Assembly (NCBI RefSeq): GCF_009296165.1
Contig: NZ_VUAZ01000054.1
Coordinates: 1 to 41,814, forward strand
Reading direction: 5' to 3'
Source of the DNA: Pseudomonas kitaguniensis
Lineage (GTDB): Bacteria; Pseudomonadota; Gammaproteobacteria; Pseudomonadales; Pseudomonadaceae
DNA length: 41,814 nt
Shown: positions 1 to 11,168 of the stretch, in pieces
Layout: each line of letters begins with the position of its first letter
Numbering within the stretch: the first letter of the stretch is position 1
The notes under the pieces: model-generated
The model's input: only the letters and a program-made list of their open reading frames with translations
Told to the model about the DNA's origin: nothing
The model's database searches: none
Made by a program: the position numbers and the translations under genes

Positions 1-83
1 GGCTTGCTCCCGATAGCAGTTTTACAGTTGATACATGAATTGACTGACCCACCGCCATCGGGAGCAAGCCCCCTCCCACAGTT
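1..83. repeat. REP pair (REPIN-like), 5' copy clipped by the window edge
   Basis: An arm reading GGCTTGCTCCCGAT at 1-14 is inverted relative to ATCGGGAGCAAGCC at 57-70, which continues into CCCTCCCACAG. This is the same core as the 1909-2014 repeat. A third, partial copy (GAGGCTTGCTCCCACA) lies at about 143-158. The element sits beyond the 3' end of glpD. In the family, such paired REPs are spread by RAYT transposases and form hairpins; none of that is shown here beyond the palindromy. Confidence 0.8.
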
Positions 84-184
84 TGACCACATTCTGCCTT
101 GGAGATTGGGTCGGCGTTCGGGCGGGCCGCTCCGTCGATAGGATGAGGCTTGCTCCCACATTTTTGACCTGGTGCGGCGCGGAG

Positions 185-1723
185 TCAGGCGGCTTCGATC
201 TTCGCGCGATTCTGCTCGACCTTGGACAAGTAACGCTCCACGTTGTCCTGCTCTTGCGGTGTGGTGAACAGACCCAGCTTGGTGCGGCGCCACAGCACAT
301 CCTGAGGTTGCGTGACCCATTCTTCCGCACACAGGTAATCGACTTCGCGGGTGTACAAGCCGCCACCCAAGTGGTCGCCCAAGTCAGCCAACGATTGCAC
401 GCCTTCGAGCAAGCGCCAGGTACGGCTGCCGTACGTAGTCGACCAGCGCCGTGCAATTTCGCTCGGCACCCAGTTGAACTTGGCGCGAATCGCATCCGCC
501 AAGGCTTCCGGCGTGGTCATGTCTTCGCCGCCCGGCAGGCTGGCGGTGGCCGTCCAGCTTGGGCGCATCTGCGTGAAGTAGGGTGCCAACTGCGCCATCG
601 CCGACTCGGCGAGTTTGCGGTAGGTGGTCAGCTTGCCGCCGAACACCGACAGGATCGGCGCCTCACCTGTGCCGCCAGACAGCGACAACGTGTAGTCGCG
701 GGTGATGGCCGATGGGTTGTCCGATTCGTCGTTGCACAACGGGCGCACGCCGGAGTAGGTGTGCACGATGTCGTCACGGCTCACTTGTTTCTTGAAATGA
801 GCATTGACCACGTTGAGCATGTAGTCGGTTTCACCGTCGGTAATTTCCACTTTCGCCGGGTCGCCGCTGTATTCACGGTCGGTGGTGCCGATGATGGTCA
901 GGTGGTTCAGGTACGGAATGGTGAAAACGATGCGCTGGTCTTCGTTCTGCAGAATGTGCGCGTGCGCACCTTCGTAGAGTTTTGGCACGATCAGGTGGCT
1001 GCCCTGGATCAGGCGGATGCCGTACTGCGATTCCAGCTTCAGGTCTTCCTTGATGAACTTGGCGACCCACGGGCCGGCCGCGTTCACCAGTGCCCGGGCG
1101 CGGATCGAAAACAGGCTGCCATCGGCGCGTTGCATGTTCATTTCCCACAGGCCATTGCTGCGGTGAGCGTTGACGCAACGGGTTTGGGTGTGGATGTGCG
1201 CGCCTTTTTCACGTGCGGCCATGGCGTTGAGAACTACCAGGCGGGCGTCGTCAACCCAGCAATCGGAGTATTCAAAGCCTTTGGTGATTTCGCTTTTGAG
1301 CGGGCTGTCAGGGCCGAACTTGAGGCTTTTGGAACCGGCGAGTTTTTCGCGCTTGCCCAAGTGGTCGTACAGGAACAGGCCAGCGCGGATCATCCACGCA
1401 GGGCGCAGGTGCGGGCGATGCGGCAGCACGAAGCGCATCTGTTTGACGATGTGCGGGGCCTTGGCCAGCAACACTTCGCGCTCGGCCAACGCTTCACGTA
1501 CCAAGCGGAACTCGTAATGTTCAAGGTAACGCAGGCCGCCGTGGATCAGTTTGCTGCTGGCGGAGGACGTATGGCTGGCCAAGTCGTCCTTTTCGCAAAG
1601 GAAAACCGACAACCCGCGACCGGCTGCGTCTGCTGCGATGCCAACGCCGTTGATGCCGCCGCCGATTACGGCAACGTCATAGACTTCGGCAAGCGGTGGG
1701 ACAGGCAAGGTGGAAGGGTTCAT
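185..1723 (-). CDS. glpD: Aerobic glycerol-3-phosphate dehydrogenase
   Basis: FAD-dependent, membrane-associated enzyme oxidising sn-glycerol-3-phosphate to dihydroxyacetone phosphate and passing electrons to the quinone pool. The 512-residue product has the N-terminal dinucleotide-binding motif VIGGGINGVGIAADAAGRG at about residues 18-36, followed by the family segment SSKLIHGGLRYLE. The mid and C-terminal parts match GlpD throughout, including FGGKLTTYRKLAE. Length is normal for the family (about 500). The start at 1723 has a GAGGA Shine-Dalgarno six bases upstream. It is the last gene of the glpF-glpK-glpR-glpD array but has its own palindromic candidate operator, so it is probably transcribed separately under GlpR control. 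Identification is firm. Confidence 0.97.
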   Translation of the reverse strand: MNPSTLPVPPLAEVYDVAVIGGGINGVGIAADAAGRGLSVFLCEKDDLASHTSSASSKLIHGGLRYLEHYEFRLVREALAEREVLLAKAPHIVKQMRFVLPHRPHLRPAWMIRAGLFLYDHLGKREKLAGSKSLKFGPDSPLKSEITKGFEYSDCWVDDARLVVLNAMAAREKGAHIHTQTRCVNAHRSNGLWEMNMQRADGSLFSIRARALVNAAGPWVAKFIKEDLKLESQYGIRLIQGSHLIVPKLYEGAHAHILQNEDQRIVFTIPYLNHLTIIGTTDREYSGDPAKVEITDGETDYMLNVVNAHFKKQVSRDDIVHTYSGVRPLCNDESDNPSAITRDYTLSLSGGTGEAPILSVFGGKLTTYRKLAESAMAQLAPYFTQMRPSWTATASLPGGEDMTTPEALADAIRAKFNWVPSEIARRWSTTYGSRTWRLLEGVQSLADLGDHLGGGLYTREVDYLCAEEWVTQPQDVLWRRTKLGLFTTPQEQDNVERYLSKVEQNRAKIEAA

Positions 1724-1753
1724 CGGCAGTCCTCGCGATCTTATCGTCTTGGA

Positions 1754-1773
1754 ATTCGAACATTAATGTTCAT
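1754..1773 (-). promoter_or_regulatory. Candidate GlpR operator upstream of glpD
   Basis: A perfect 14-bp palindrome, GAACATTAATGTTC (1758-1771), lies 35 bases before the glpD start and extends to TTCGAACAT on one side. The half-sites resemble the ATGTTCG / CGAACAT halves of the known enterobacterial GlpR operator. Assigning it to the GlpR encoded next door is inference from sequence and position. Confidence 0.55.
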
Positions 1774-1908
1774 TTGCGAAAATGGTAGCTGATAAATGCG
1801 CGCACAGCCACCCAACTTCGATTGAAAAAACTGATCGAAGGGCGGGGAAAGGAAGAATTGTGAACATGAGCCTGGGGGCGTCTCTATAAAGTGGGTGCTG
1901 GATAGATT

Positions 1909-2014
1909 GCCATCGGGAGCAAGCCCCCTCCCACAGTTGCCCCTATTCTCATGTTGGAGCCAGGCCAACTGTGGCAATGCAGGCAACTGTGGGAGGGGGC
2001 TTGCTCCCGATGGC
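1909..2014. repeat. REPIN: perfect 33-bp inverted repeat
   Basis: The arm at 1909-1941 is the exact reverse complement of 1982-2014 (33 of 33 bases), separated by 40 bases. The core GGGAGCAAGCCCCCTCCCA is the same as at the window start. It fills most of the gap between glpR and glpD and could act as a stem-loop terminator or mRNA stabiliser for glpR. Confidence 0.88.
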
Positions 2015-2027
2015 GGCGGTGCAAACG

Positions 2028-2783
2028 CTAAACCACCTCCAGCCGAACCTTATGCTGATTCAACACCTGCACCAGCGCCGGCACCGGCTGTTGATCCGTC
2101 ACCAAACAATCCACCAGGCTGATCGGCCCCAAGCGAATCATGGCATTGCGCCCGAATTTGCTCGAATCCGCCGCCAAAATGACTTGGCGCGCATTGGCGA
2201 TGATCGCTTGGGAAACCCGCACTTCCTGATAATCGAAGTCCAGCAGGCTGCCGTCCTCGTCAATGCCGCTGATACCCACCAGCGCAAAGTCGACCTTGAA
2301 CTGGTTGATAAAGTCGACGCTCGCCTGGCCCACCACACCGCCATCACGGCGCACGTTACCGCCGGTCAACAGCACATCAAAATCGTCCTTGGCACTGAGC
2401 ATGGTGGCGACGTTGAGGTTGTTGGTGATGATTTTCAGGTGATTGTGATTAAGCAGCGCACGCGCGACGGATTCGGTGGTGGTGCCGATATTGATGAACA
2501 GCGAGGCGTGGTCGGGGATTTGCGCGGCGATGGCTTCGGCAATGCGTTGTTTCTCATCACGCATCTGGTCGGCACGCATGGCGTACGCGGTGTTCTCGAC
2601 GCTGGAATCATAGGCGGCGCCGCCGTGGTAGCGGCGCAGCAGATTGGCGTCCGCCAACTGGTTAATATCGCGGCGGATGGTTTGCGGGGTGACAACGAAC
2701 AGCTGCGCCATTTCCTCGATACTGACGTAGCCGCGTTCGCGGACCAGTTCGAGGATTTGTTGCTGGCGGGGAGGCAGATTCAT
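2028..2783 (-). CDS. glpR: DeoR-family repressor of glycerol-3-phosphate metabolism
   Basis: Transcriptional repressor that senses glycerol-3-phosphate and controls glp genes. The 251-residue protein has the DeoR winged helix-turn-helix at residues 1-57 ([20 protein letters not shown], then [14 protein letters not shown]), followed by the sugar-phosphate isomerase-like sensor domain ([30 protein letters not shown]). Length is normal. The start has AAGGA seven bases upstream. It lies between glpK and glpD on the same strand, the usual Pseudomonas arrangement. Its targets are probably the palindromes before glpD and glpF. Identification rests on family motifs plus context. Confidence 0.95.
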   Translation of the reverse strand: MNLPPRQQQILELVRERGYVSIEEMAQLFVVTPQTIRRDINQLADANLLRRYHGGAAYDSSVENTAYAMRADQMRDEKQRIAEAIAAQIPDHASLFINIGTTTESVARALLNHNHLKIITNNLNVATMLSAKDDFDVLLTGGNVRRDGGVVGQASVDFINQFKVDFALVGISGIDEDGSLLDFDYQEVRVSQAIIANARQVILAADSSKFGRNAMIRLGPISLVDCLVTDQQPVPALVQVLNQHKVRLEVV

Positions 2784-2878
2784 GAGACGTCCTTTGGGCT
2801 GCCATACAAAAGTGGCCCATGATGACGCAGGAATCTGCTCCCTGCCAGTTTCAACCCTCCATGGGGCCGTTGGTTGGC

Positions 2879-4420
<1,542 letters not shown>

Positions 4421-4464
4421 TCAGCCTGGCCCGCATAAGGGCAGCAAGGACCAGGCTGACGCTA

Positions 4465-5319
4465 TCAGGAGATACGTGTTTTGCCGTTGACAGCCGTGTC
4501 AGGTGTTTCAGCTACAGCCGGTGCGGCGTTTGGCAGATGGCGGGCAATCAGCCCGCGATAGGCCGCAGCACCGAGGCAGGCGCCGACGATCGGCGCGAAA
4601 ATCGGAATCAGGAAGTAAGGAATGTCGCGGCCACCGGTAAAGGCCATTTCACCCCAGCCGGCGAAAAAGGTCATCAGCTTTGGCCCGAAATCCCGCGCCG
4701 GGTTCATCGCAAAGCCGGTCAACGGGCCCATGGCGCTGCCGATGACGGCAATCAGCAGGCCGATCAGCAGCGGCGCCAACGGGCCGCGTGGCAGGCCATT
4801 GTTGTCGTCGGTAAGGGCCATGATCACGCCCATCAGAATCGCGGTGATGACCATTTCGACCAGGAAGGCCTGCGCGGTGCTCAGCAGTGCATGCGGGTAG
4901 GTGGAGAACACCGACGCCAATTCCAGGCTGGCCTGTGTGCCGCGAACCAGATGGTGAGTTTGTTCGTAATCGAAAAACAGGTTGCTGTAGAGCGTGTACA
5001 CCAGGGCGGCGGAGCAGAAGGCGCCGGCGACTTGAGCGAGGATATAGAAGGGCAGTTTGCGCTTTTCGAAATCGGCAAAGATGCACAGGGCGATACTGAC
5101 CGCCGGGTTGAGGTGAGCCCCGGAAATACCGGCGCTCAGGTAGATCGCCATGCTTACGCCGATCCCCCAGATGATGCTGATCTCCCACAAACCAAAGCTG
5201 GCGCCCGCGACCTTGAGCGCGGCGACACAACCGGTACCGAAGAAGATCAGAAGCGCTGTTCCCAGGAATTCGGCCATACATTGGCTCGAAAGTGAAGGCT
5301 GTTGAAGAGCAGTTGTCAT
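4465..5319 (-). CDS. glpF: Glycerol uptake facilitator (aquaglyceroporin)
   Basis: Inner-membrane channel of the MIP family for passive glycerol entry. Both signature Asn-Pro-Ala boxes are visible: SGAHLNPAVSIAL in the first half and GFAMNPARDFGPKL in the second. Hydrophobic segments fit six helices and two half-helices over 284 residues. The ATG at 5319 is chosen because GAGG lies six bases upstream; a TTG 12 bases further out is in frame but has no ribosome site. It is the first gene of the glp operon and has a good sigma-70 promoter at 5462-5490. Confidence 0.96.
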   Translation of the reverse strand: MTTALQQPSLSSQCMAEFLGTALLIFFGTGCVAALKVAGASFGLWEISIIWGIGVSMAIYLSAGISGAHLNPAVSIALCIFADFEKRKLPFYILAQVAGAFCSAALVYTLYSNLFFDYEQTHHLVRGTQASLELASVFSTYPHALLSTAQAFLVEMVITAILMGVIMALTDDNNGLPRGPLAPLLIGLLIAVIGSAMGPLTGFAMNPARDFGPKLMTFFAGWGEMAFTGGRDIPYFLIPIFAPIVGACLGAAAYRGLIARHLPNAAPAVAETPDTAVNGKTRIS

Positions 5320-5449
5320 GGCAAACCTCAATTGTTGTTCTTGTTTAGCGAACCGCCTCGTTGGGCTGTTGCGCGATTTTCACCGTGGCCAGGATCCCCA
5401 TCCTGACAACAGCTTACTCTTACCGCACCGAAGTATTATTCCTACAGCA

Positions 5450-5490
5450 TTCGGAAACGAAAAAATATAGACAAGAAAGGCGGCTGTCAA
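5450..5490 (-). promoter_or_regulatory. Probable glpF promoter with downstream operator-like dyad
   Basis: On the minus strand TTGACA (5485-5490) and TATTTT (5462-5467) are separated by exactly 17 bases. Immediately downstream is the inverted repeat TTCG-TTTC-CGAA (5450-5461). The leader to the glpF start is about 135 bases. The dyad might be a GlpR site, but it is only a partial match to the palindrome before glpD. The rest of the 5320-5645 gap shows nothing else. Confidence 0.5.
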
Positions 5491-5645
5491 AGGTCGAAAG
5501 TGAACCGTCGGTCATTTTTCATCTATTGGTTTGGTGAATGATCACGCTTTACGTCACGCGAGTATGTTATGCAAGGGGCGCACTAGAGCGTTTTGCATGG
5601 GCTTGGCCTAGAATTGGCCGTCTGATTGCCACGCCCGGAGTAGCC

Positions 5646-6116
5646 ATGACCCCCGCACTGGATTTGTTGAAAAAAGTTCGCGCCGAACATCACATCCACA
5701 GTTACGAACATGATCCCAAGGCGGCGTCCTATGGCCTGGAGGCCGCGGAAAAATTGGCGCTCGACCCGGCGCAAGTATTCAAGACCTTGCTGGCCAGCAG
5801 TGAAAAAGGTGAATTGTTGGTCGCGGTGGTGCCAGTCGTCGGAAGTCTGGATTTAAAAGCCCTGGCCGTTGCTGCCGGGGTAAAAAAAGTCGAAATGGCC
5901 GACCCGGCTGCGGCGCAACGCTCCACCGGTTACTTGTTGGGTGGCATCAGCCCGTTGGGGCAGAAGAAGCGTTTGCGCACGTTCATTGATGAGACCGCGC
6001 AACCGTTCGCGACGATTTTTGTGAGTGCCGGCAGAAGGGGGCTTGAAGTGGAACTCTCGGCGGCAGTGCTGGCTGAACACACCCAAGCCAAGTTCGCGCC
6101 GATCAGCCGGGCCTGA
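5646..6116 (+). CDS. ybaK: YbaK/EbsC-type Cys-tRNA(Pro) deacylase
   Basis: Trans-editing enzyme of the YbaK/ProX superfamily that hydrolyses mischarged Cys-tRNA(Pro). The 156-residue product carries the family segments [22 protein letters not shown] near the N-terminus, the catalytic-region lysine in [32 protein letters not shown] in the middle (Gly-rich loop), and [13 protein letters not shown] near the end. An upstream in-frame extension to 5538 exists, but the ATG at 5646 has GGAG five bases before it and gives the normal family length. It stands alone between divergent or convergent genes. Confidence 0.9.
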   Translation: MTPALDLLKKVRAEHHIHSYEHDPKAASYGLEAAEKLALDPAQVFKTLLASSEKGELLVAVVPVVGSLDLKALAVAAGVKKVEMADPAAAQRSTGYLLGGISPLGQKKRLRTFIDETAQPFATIFVSAGRRGLEVELSAAVLAEHTQAKFAPISRA

Positions 6117-6156
6117 ATGTTTTTGGGGGATGCGGCCTGTGTGGGCCAGGGCTTGG

Positions 6157-6181
6157 GTGGGAGGGAGCAAGCCCCTCCCAC
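6157..6181. repeat. Single REP hairpin
   Basis: GTGGGAGGG-AGCAAGC-CCCTCCCAC forms a perfect 9-bp stem with a 7-base loop between the convergent ybaK and ABC-ATPase genes. Its arm sequence is that of the longer REPINs in the window, so it is a solitary REP that may double as a bidirectional terminator. Confidence 0.7.
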
Positions 6182-6197
6182 ATTCTGCTCAAGTTAG

Positions 6198-7259
6198 TCA
6201 GGCAGCCGTGCTGCCCGGCGCTTTGAACAGCACCAAATGCTCAGCGGCAACCCGAATACCCACCTGCGCACCGACCAGATGATCCGCATGGCTGGGGAAA
6301 ATCGATTCCAGTTGTGCGCCCGTCGGCAGTTGCAAACGGTACAAGGTCGACGCACCCAAAAACGTCTTGCCGACGATGCGCGCCTTCAACGCGCTGTCCG
6401 GCGCGTAGATGATGTCATCCGGGCGCAGCAACACGTCCACCGCGCCGCCCACAGGCCAGGCATAGGCGCGATTGCCGCGCAGCTCACCGAGTTCGGTGCT
6501 GACCGATTCCGGCGAACTCAACTGCCCACGGATAAAGTAGCCCTGGCCGATAAAGCTCGCCACGTAAGGCGTCTGCGGTTGGTGATAAAGGTTATAGGGC
6601 GTGTCCCACTGCTCAAGGCGGCCCTCCTTGAACACCCCGACCTGATCACTCACGGCGAACGCTTCTTCCTGATCGTGCGTGACCAGAATCGCACTGGTGC
6701 CGCGCGCCTTGAGGATGTCGCGCACTTCATGGCTGAGCTTGCGGCGCAGTTCGCCGTCGAGGTTGGAGAACGGTTCATCCAGCAGCAACAGTTGCGGCTC
6801 CGGCGCCAGCGCACGGGCGAGGGCGACACGTTGTTGCTGGCCGCCGGAAAGCGCGTGGGGAAAGCGCGTGCCGAGGTCTTTAAGGTTCACCAACTCCAGC
6901 AGCTCCGCCACCACGCGGTCTTTTTGCGGGTGCTTGCGAATGCCGAAGGCGATGTTGTCGGCCACGCTCAGGTGTGGAAACAGCGCGTAGTCCTGAAACA
7001 CCATGCCGACTTTGCGTTTCTCCGGTGCGAGGGTAAAACCGGCACTTGAGATCACTTCGCCCGCCAGGCTGATTTCACCTGCGTACACCGGTTCAAACCC
7101 GGCAATCGCGCGCAAGGTCGTGGTTTTGCCGCAGCCCGAAGAGCCCAGCAGGCAACCGATGTCGCCAGCGTTGAGGTGCAGATTGAGGTTTTGCACCACG
7201 CGTTGATCTTGATAGCCGCATGCCAGGTTACGCAGGTTCAGCAGTAACGGCTGGCTCAT
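6198..7259 (-). CDS. ABC transporter ATP-binding protein, FbpC/PotA type
   Basis: ATPase subunit of an import ABC transporter of the iron(III)/polyamine/spermidine class. The 353-residue protein has Walker [11 protein letters not shown]-loop FQDYALFPH, signature [15 protein letters not shown], Walker [13 protein letters not shown] and switch [11 protein letters not shown]-terminal TOBE domain (about residues 270-350) includes VLLRPDDI and [14 protein letters not shown]. The ATG at 7259 overlaps the argF stop as ATGA, so the gene is translationally coupled to argF; an out-of-family 26-residue upstream extension inside argF is ignored. No permease or binding-protein gene lies nearby, so the substrate cannot be assigned. 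Fe(III) is the nearest family guess. Confidence 0.88.
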   Translation of the reverse strand: MSQPLLLNLRNLACGYQDQRVVQNLNLHLNAGDIGCLLGSSGCGKTTTLRAIAGFEPVYAGEISLAGEVISSAGFTLAPEKRKVGMVFQDYALFPHLSVADNIAFGIRKHPQKDRVVAELLELVNLKDLGTRFPHALSGGQQQRVALARALAPEPQLLLLDEPFSNLDGELRRKLSHEVRDILKARGTSAILVTHDQEEAFAVSDQVGVFKEGRLEQWDTPYNLYHQPQTPYVASFIGQGYFIRGQLSSPESVSTELGELRGNRAYAWPVGGAVDVLLRPDDIIYAPDSALKARIVGKTFLGASTLYRLQLPTGAQLESIFPSHADHLVGAQVGIRVAAEHLVLFKAPGSTAA

Positions 7260-8176
7260 GCGTGGTGGTACGACGGCGGCACGAGGAATTCGAGCAGCGC
7301 CTTTTGCGCGTGCAGGCGGTTTTCGGCCTGATCCCACGCGACCGAGCGCTCATCGTCGAGCAGGTCCAGACTGATTTCTTCGCCACGGTGCGCGGGCAGG
7401 CAGTGCATAAACAGCACGTCCGGGGCGGCCAGGTCGAGCAGGGCGCGGGTCACCTGGTACGGGGCGAACAGGGCCAGGCGCTTGGCGGTTTCTTCTTCCT
7501 GGCCCATGGAGGTCCAGACGTCGGTGCTGACCAAATGCGCGCCCACAACGGCGTCTTTCGGATCACGCAGCAGTTGCACGCGGCCGTCGGCTTTGGCCAG
7601 GAACTCGGCGCTCGGTTCAAAGCCTTCAGGGCAGGCGATGCGCAAGTGGAAGTCGAACTGGATCGCCGCTTCTATATAGCTGTTGCACATATTGTTGCCG
7701 TCGCCGATCCAGGCCACGGTCTTGCCCTGGATCGAGCCACGGTGTTCGAGGAAGGTTTGCATGTCGGCCAGCAACTGGCACGGGTGCAGGTCATCGGACA
7801 GGCCGTTGATCACCGGTACGCGGGAGTTGGCGGAAAATTCGGTCACCGTGCTGTGCGCGAAGGTACGGATCATCACCGCATCCAGCATGCGCGACATCAC
7901 CCGTGCGCTGTCGGCAATCGGCTCGCCACGGCCCAGTTGCGTGTCGCGCGACGACAGAAAGATGGCTTGGCCGCCGAGCTGGATCATGCCCGCTTCAAAA
8001 GACACGCGGGTGCGCGTCGACGACTTCTCGAAAATCATCCCGAGCACACGGTTTTTCAAAGGCTCGAAGAGTACGCCGCGGTTACGCAGGTCTTTAAGCT
8101 CAATGCCTCGACGGATCACGCTGACCAGCTCTTCGGGCGTGCAATCCATCAGGGAGAGAAAGTGCCTTGCGCTCAT
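7256..8176 (-). CDS. argF: Ornithine carbamoyltransferase, anabolic
   Basis: Converts ornithine and carbamoyl phosphate to citrulline in arginine biosynthesis. The 306-residue product has the carbamoyl-phosphate motif SSTRTR at about residue 55, the HPCQ loop, the DGNNMCNS segment, and the ornithine-binding [11 protein letters not shown] near the C-terminus. Two adjacent ATG codons (8179 and 8176) are possible; AAGG lies six and nine bases upstream respectively, and the second gives MSARHFLS, the usual Pseudomonas start. Upstream 8282-8318 carries ArgR-type repeats. It is coupled by ATGA overlap to a downstream ABC ATPase gene. Confidence 0.96.
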   Translation of the reverse strand: MSARHFLSLMDCTPEELVSVIRRGIELKDLRNRGVLFEPLKNRVLGMIFEKSSTRTRVSFEAGMIQLGGQAIFLSSRDTQLGRGEPIADSARVMSRMLDAVMIRTFAHSTVTEFSANSRVPVINGLSDDLHPCQLLADMQTFLEHRGSIQGKTVAWIGDGNNMCNSYIEAAIQFDFHLRIACPEGFEPSAEFLAKADGRVQLLRDPKDAVVGAHLVSTDVWTSMGQEEETAKRLALFAPYQVTRALLDLAAPDVLFMHCLPAHRGEEISLDLLDDERSVAWDQAENRLHAQKALLEFLVPPSYHHA

Positions 8177-8281
8177 CATTAACTACCTTTTTGCAACAGA
8201 CCGCAGATACTCAAAGCCTTGTTTATTGTGACAACGGGCGAGACCTGCGGCGAAAGCCGCACGGGGCGACGAAATAGGGGA

Positions 8282-8318
8282 AGGCGCGATCTTATAATTA
8301 AATGTCGCGTCTTACCAA
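8282..8318 (+). promoter_or_regulatory. Candidate ArgR operator upstream of argF
   Basis: TGTCGC-N8-AA at 8303-8318 matches the published Pseudomonas ArgR half-site exactly. A degenerate copy, AGGCGC-N8-AA, starts exactly 21 bases earlier (8282-8297). Tandem half-sites about two helix turns apart are the known ArgR pattern. It lies about 105 bases before the argF start and overlaps an ATTATA-type -10 candidate. The remainder of the 8177-8611 gap holds no recognisable gene. Confidence 0.55.
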
Positions 8319-8611
8319 TAGGGCTACGGTTTTTAAGGGTGTTCAAGAGGGGCGCGAGAGCGCTTTTGAAGACGATTACCAGACAGCAGCGGCCCATTTG
8401 TACACTGGCGCCGAGACCTTTTGCAATCTATGCAGGCGGGTTTGGGCCAGGCTGTGCCGGTTTCAGAGGCCATTCGCGGGGTTTTTGAAACATTTGCACA
8501 CGCTTAGCCATGCTTTGGCCTGATGCCCCTCGATTCACACGGCTAACGTTGCTGGTGCACGTTGCGGTCGCGGCCCATAGTTCAGCCAAAGCCCTGATGA
8601 AGACACCGGCC

Positions 8612-10720
8612 ATGACCAAGACTCTGCACCACCGTGCTTGCCATCTGTGTGAAGCCATCTGCGGCTTGACCCTGGAAACCACCCAAGCCGACGATGGCCA
8701 CCTTGCGATCACGTCAATCAAGGGCGATGCACTCGACCCTTTCAGCCGTGGGCATATCTGCCCCAAAGCCGTGGCGCTGCAGGACATTCAGAACGACCCC
8801 GACCGCCTTCACCAGCCGATGTTGCGCGTGGGCAGCGAGTGGCAGCCGATCCCCTGGGACGAGGCTTTCGCGCGGGTGGCCGAACGGCTGGCGGGCATCC
8901 AGGCGCAGCATGGGCAGAATGCGGTGGCGGTTTATCAGGGCAACCCCAGCGTGCACAACTACGGGCTGATGACCCACAGCAATTACTTCCTGGGGCAGTT
9001 GAAGACGCGTAACCGCTTTTCGGCGACCTCGGTGGACCAATTGCCCCATCACCTCACCAGCCACTTGATGTACGGCCATGGTTTGTTGCTGCCGATACCG
9101 GACATCGATCACACCGACTTTATGCTGATACTTGGCGGTAACCCGCTGGCGTCCAACGGCAGCATCATGACCGTGCCGGATGTGGAGAAGCGTCTCAAGG
9201 CCATTCAGGCGCGAGGCGGCAAAGTGGTGGTGGTTGACCCACGGCGCAGCGAGACGGCGGCGATGGCCGATCAACACGTGTTCGTGCGCCCTGGCGGCGA
9301 TGCAGCGCTGCTGTTCGGCGTGCTCAACACGCTGTTCAGCGAAAACCTGACCCGCGCCAGCCACTTGCCGGTTGACGGCCTGGACGACGTGCGCCGAGCG
9401 ATTGCCGGGTTCACTGCCGAAGCCATGAGCCGCCAATGTGCGGTGCCGGCCGAGCAGATCCGCCAGTTGGCGCGCGATTTTGCGGCGGCGGATAAAGCCG
9501 TCTGCTACGGGCGCATGGGCGTGTCGACGCAGGCGTTCGGCACGCTGTGCCATTGGTTGGTGCAACTGATCAACCTGGTCACCGGCAACCTTGATCGGCT
9601 CGGTGGCGCCCTGTGCACCACGCCCGCCGTGGACTTGGTGGCATCCACCGGCGGCGGGCATTTCAATCGCTGGCAAAGCCGTGTGTCAGCGCGCCCGGAG
9701 TACGGCGGTGAGTTGCCTGTGTCGGCGTTGGCCGAAGAAATGCTCACCGAAGGCGAAGGGCAAATCCGCGCCTTGGTCACCGTGGCCGGCAACCCGGTGC
9801 TGTCGACGCCTAACGGCCGCCAATTGGAACAGGCCCTGGAAGGCTTGGAATTCATGGTCAGCATTGACCTTTATATCAACGAGACCACGCGCTACGCCGA
9901 CCTGATTTTGCCGTCGACTTCAGCGCTGGAAAACGATCACTACGACACCACATTCAATATGTTTGCAGTGCGCAACGTCACGCGTTTCAACCGTGCGATC
10001 CTGCCCAAGCCCGAGGGCGCACTGCATGATTGGGAGATCTTCGTCGGCTTGGCCACCGCTTTTGCGGCGCAGACCGGCGTGGCGCTTAAACCCACCATGG
10101 CGCCTGCGCAGATGATCGACATCGGTTTGCGCGGCGGGGTTTACGGCGACGCCTCCAGCCATAAGTTGTCGGTGGCGACGCTGGCGGATCATCCGCATGG
10201 TTTGGATTTGGGGCCGCTCAAGCCCAACCTGGCCAACCGTCTGAAAACCCCGAACGGCCGGGTACAGGCAGCGCCCGCAGTGATTTTGGCGGACCTAACG
10301 CGGTTCGCGGCGCAGCCGCTGGCCAAGGTCGGCGAGCTGTTGTTGATCGGCCGCCGCCATGTACGCAGCAATAATTCCTGGATGCATAACTATCACCGCC
10401 TGGTGAAGGGCAAGCCTCGGCACCAGTTGCACATGCACCCCGATGACTTGGCCAGCCGTGAACTGAGCGATGGCCAGCGGGTTCGCGTCAGCTCGCGCAT
10501 TGGCATGATTGAAGTGGAGGTGGTCGCCAGCCTGGACATGATGCCCGGTGTGGTCAGCCTGCCGCATGGCTGGGGCCACGGGCGCCCGGGTGTGCGCATG
10601 AGCATCGCCAGTGGGCAGCCGGGCGCGAGTGCCAATGACCTGACCGATGAGCGCCAGTTGGATGAGTTGTCGGGCAATGCGGCACTCAACGGCGTGCCGG
10701 TGCAGGTGGCGGCTGCGTAA
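8612..10720 (+). CDS. Molybdopterin-dependent oxidoreductase, formate dehydrogenase/nitrate reductase superfamily
   Basis: Cytoplasmic-type molybdopterin enzyme of the DMSO-reductase superfamily; substrate unknown. The 702-residue product begins with a 4Fe-4S motif Cys-x2-Cys-x3-Cys (HRACHLCEAICGL) and the fourth Cys in GHICPKA about 33 residues later. It continues with the MopB core (YQGNPSVHNYG, LILGGNPLASNGSI, VVVVDPRRSETA, YGRMGVSTQAFGT) and ends with a molydop-binding domain (RHVRSNNSWMHNYHRL; SLPHGWGHGRPG). No twin-arginine signal is seen. The start is uncertain: ATG at 8612 gives the 4Fe-4S motif near the N-terminus, while ATG at 8597 is equally open; neither has a strong ribosome site. 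No partner subunit genes flank it, so it may act as a single subunit. Confidence 0.88.
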   Translation: MTKTLHHRACHLCEAICGLTLETTQADDGHLAITSIKGDALDPFSRGHICPKAVALQDIQNDPDRLHQPMLRVGSEWQPIPWDEAFARVAERLAGIQAQHGQNAVAVYQGNPSVHNYGLMTHSNYFLGQLKTRNRFSATSVDQLPHHLTSHLMYGHGLLLPIPDIDHTDFMLILGGNPLASNGSIMTVPDVEKRLKAIQARGGKVVVVDPRRSETAAMADQHVFVRPGGDAALLFGVLNTLFSENLTRASHLPVDGLDDVRRAIAGFTAEAMSRQCAVPAEQIRQLARDFAAADKAVCYGRMGVSTQAFGTLCHWLVQLINLVTGNLDRLGGALCTTPAVDLVASTGGGHFNRWQSRVSARPEYGGELPVSALAEEMLTEGEGQIRALVTVAGNPVLSTPNGRQLEQALEGLEFMVSIDLYINETTRYADLILPSTSALENDHYDTTFNMFAVRNVTRFNRAILPKPEGALHDWEIFVGLATAFAAQTGVALKPTMAPAQMIDIGLRGGVYGDASSHKLSVATLADHPHGLDLGPLKPNLANRLKTPNGRVQAAPAVILADLTRFAAQPLAKVGELLLIGRRHVRSNNSWMHNYHRLVKGKPRHQLHMHPDDLASRELSDGQRVRVSSRIGMIEVEVVASLDMMPGVVSLPHGWGHGRPGVRMSIASGQPGASANDLTDERQLDELSGNAALNGVPVQVAAA

Positions 10721-10806
10721 GGCGCCCGACCACCGGGCTGGAATTTTGCGTTACAATGCGCCACCGTGCCGACCTGTGAGTCGCAAAGTTCCAGCCGAGG
10801 TGTTCC

Positions 10807-11145
10807 ATGGATATCATCGAAACGATCAAAGAGCAGATTGCCAGCAACACTATTCTGCTTTACATGAAGGGCGCGCCAAACGCTCCTCAGTGCGGTTTCT
10901 CCGCCAAAGCGTCGCAGGCGATCATGCAGTGTGGCGAGAAATTCGCTTACGTAGACATCCTGCAAAACCCGGAAATTCGCGCCAACCTGCCGAAGTACGC
11001 CAACTGGCCTACGTTCCCACAACTGTGGGTAGCCGGTGAACTGGTCGGCGGCAGTGACATCATCACTGAAATGGCTGCGGACGGTTCGTTGCAGGCATTG
11101 GTCAAAGACGCAGCGGCCAAAGCGGCAGCCAAGACTGAAGCTTGA
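10807..11145 (+). CDS. grxD: Monothiol glutaredoxin, CGFS type
   Basis: Grx4-type glutaredoxin that carries or transfers 2Fe-2S clusters with glutathione. The 112-residue protein has the active-site CGFS (PQCGFSAKA, about residues 30-38), the Grx signature WPTFPQLWVAGELVGGSDII, and an Ala/Lys-rich tail. GAGG lies six bases before the ATG. A TACAAT -10-like hexamer sits at 10752-10757 with a poor -35, so it probably has its own promoter in the 86-base gap after the molybdoenzyme gene. A strong terminator follows. Context with bfr and bfd fits Fe-S/iron homeostasis. Confidence 0.95.
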   Translation: MDIIETIKEQIASNTILLYMKGAPNAPQCGFSAKASQAIMQCGEKFAYVDILQNPEIRANLPKYANWPTFPQLWVAGELVGGSDIITEMAADGSLQALVKDAAAKAAAKTEA

Positions 11146-11168
11146 TGCTGTTGTAAGAAGCCCTGCAA

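Noticed and set aside
83..1792. 569-codon open frame opposite glpD, and similar long antisense frames opposite glpK, metG, mutS and argG
   Set aside because: They are shadows of high-G+C codon bias; the products have no recognisable family, and the opposite strand encodes full-length conserved enzymes.
8428..8787. 119-codon minus-strand frame before and overlapping the molybdoenzyme gene
   Set aside because: It overlaps the 4Fe-4S motif coding region on the other strand and shows no family features.
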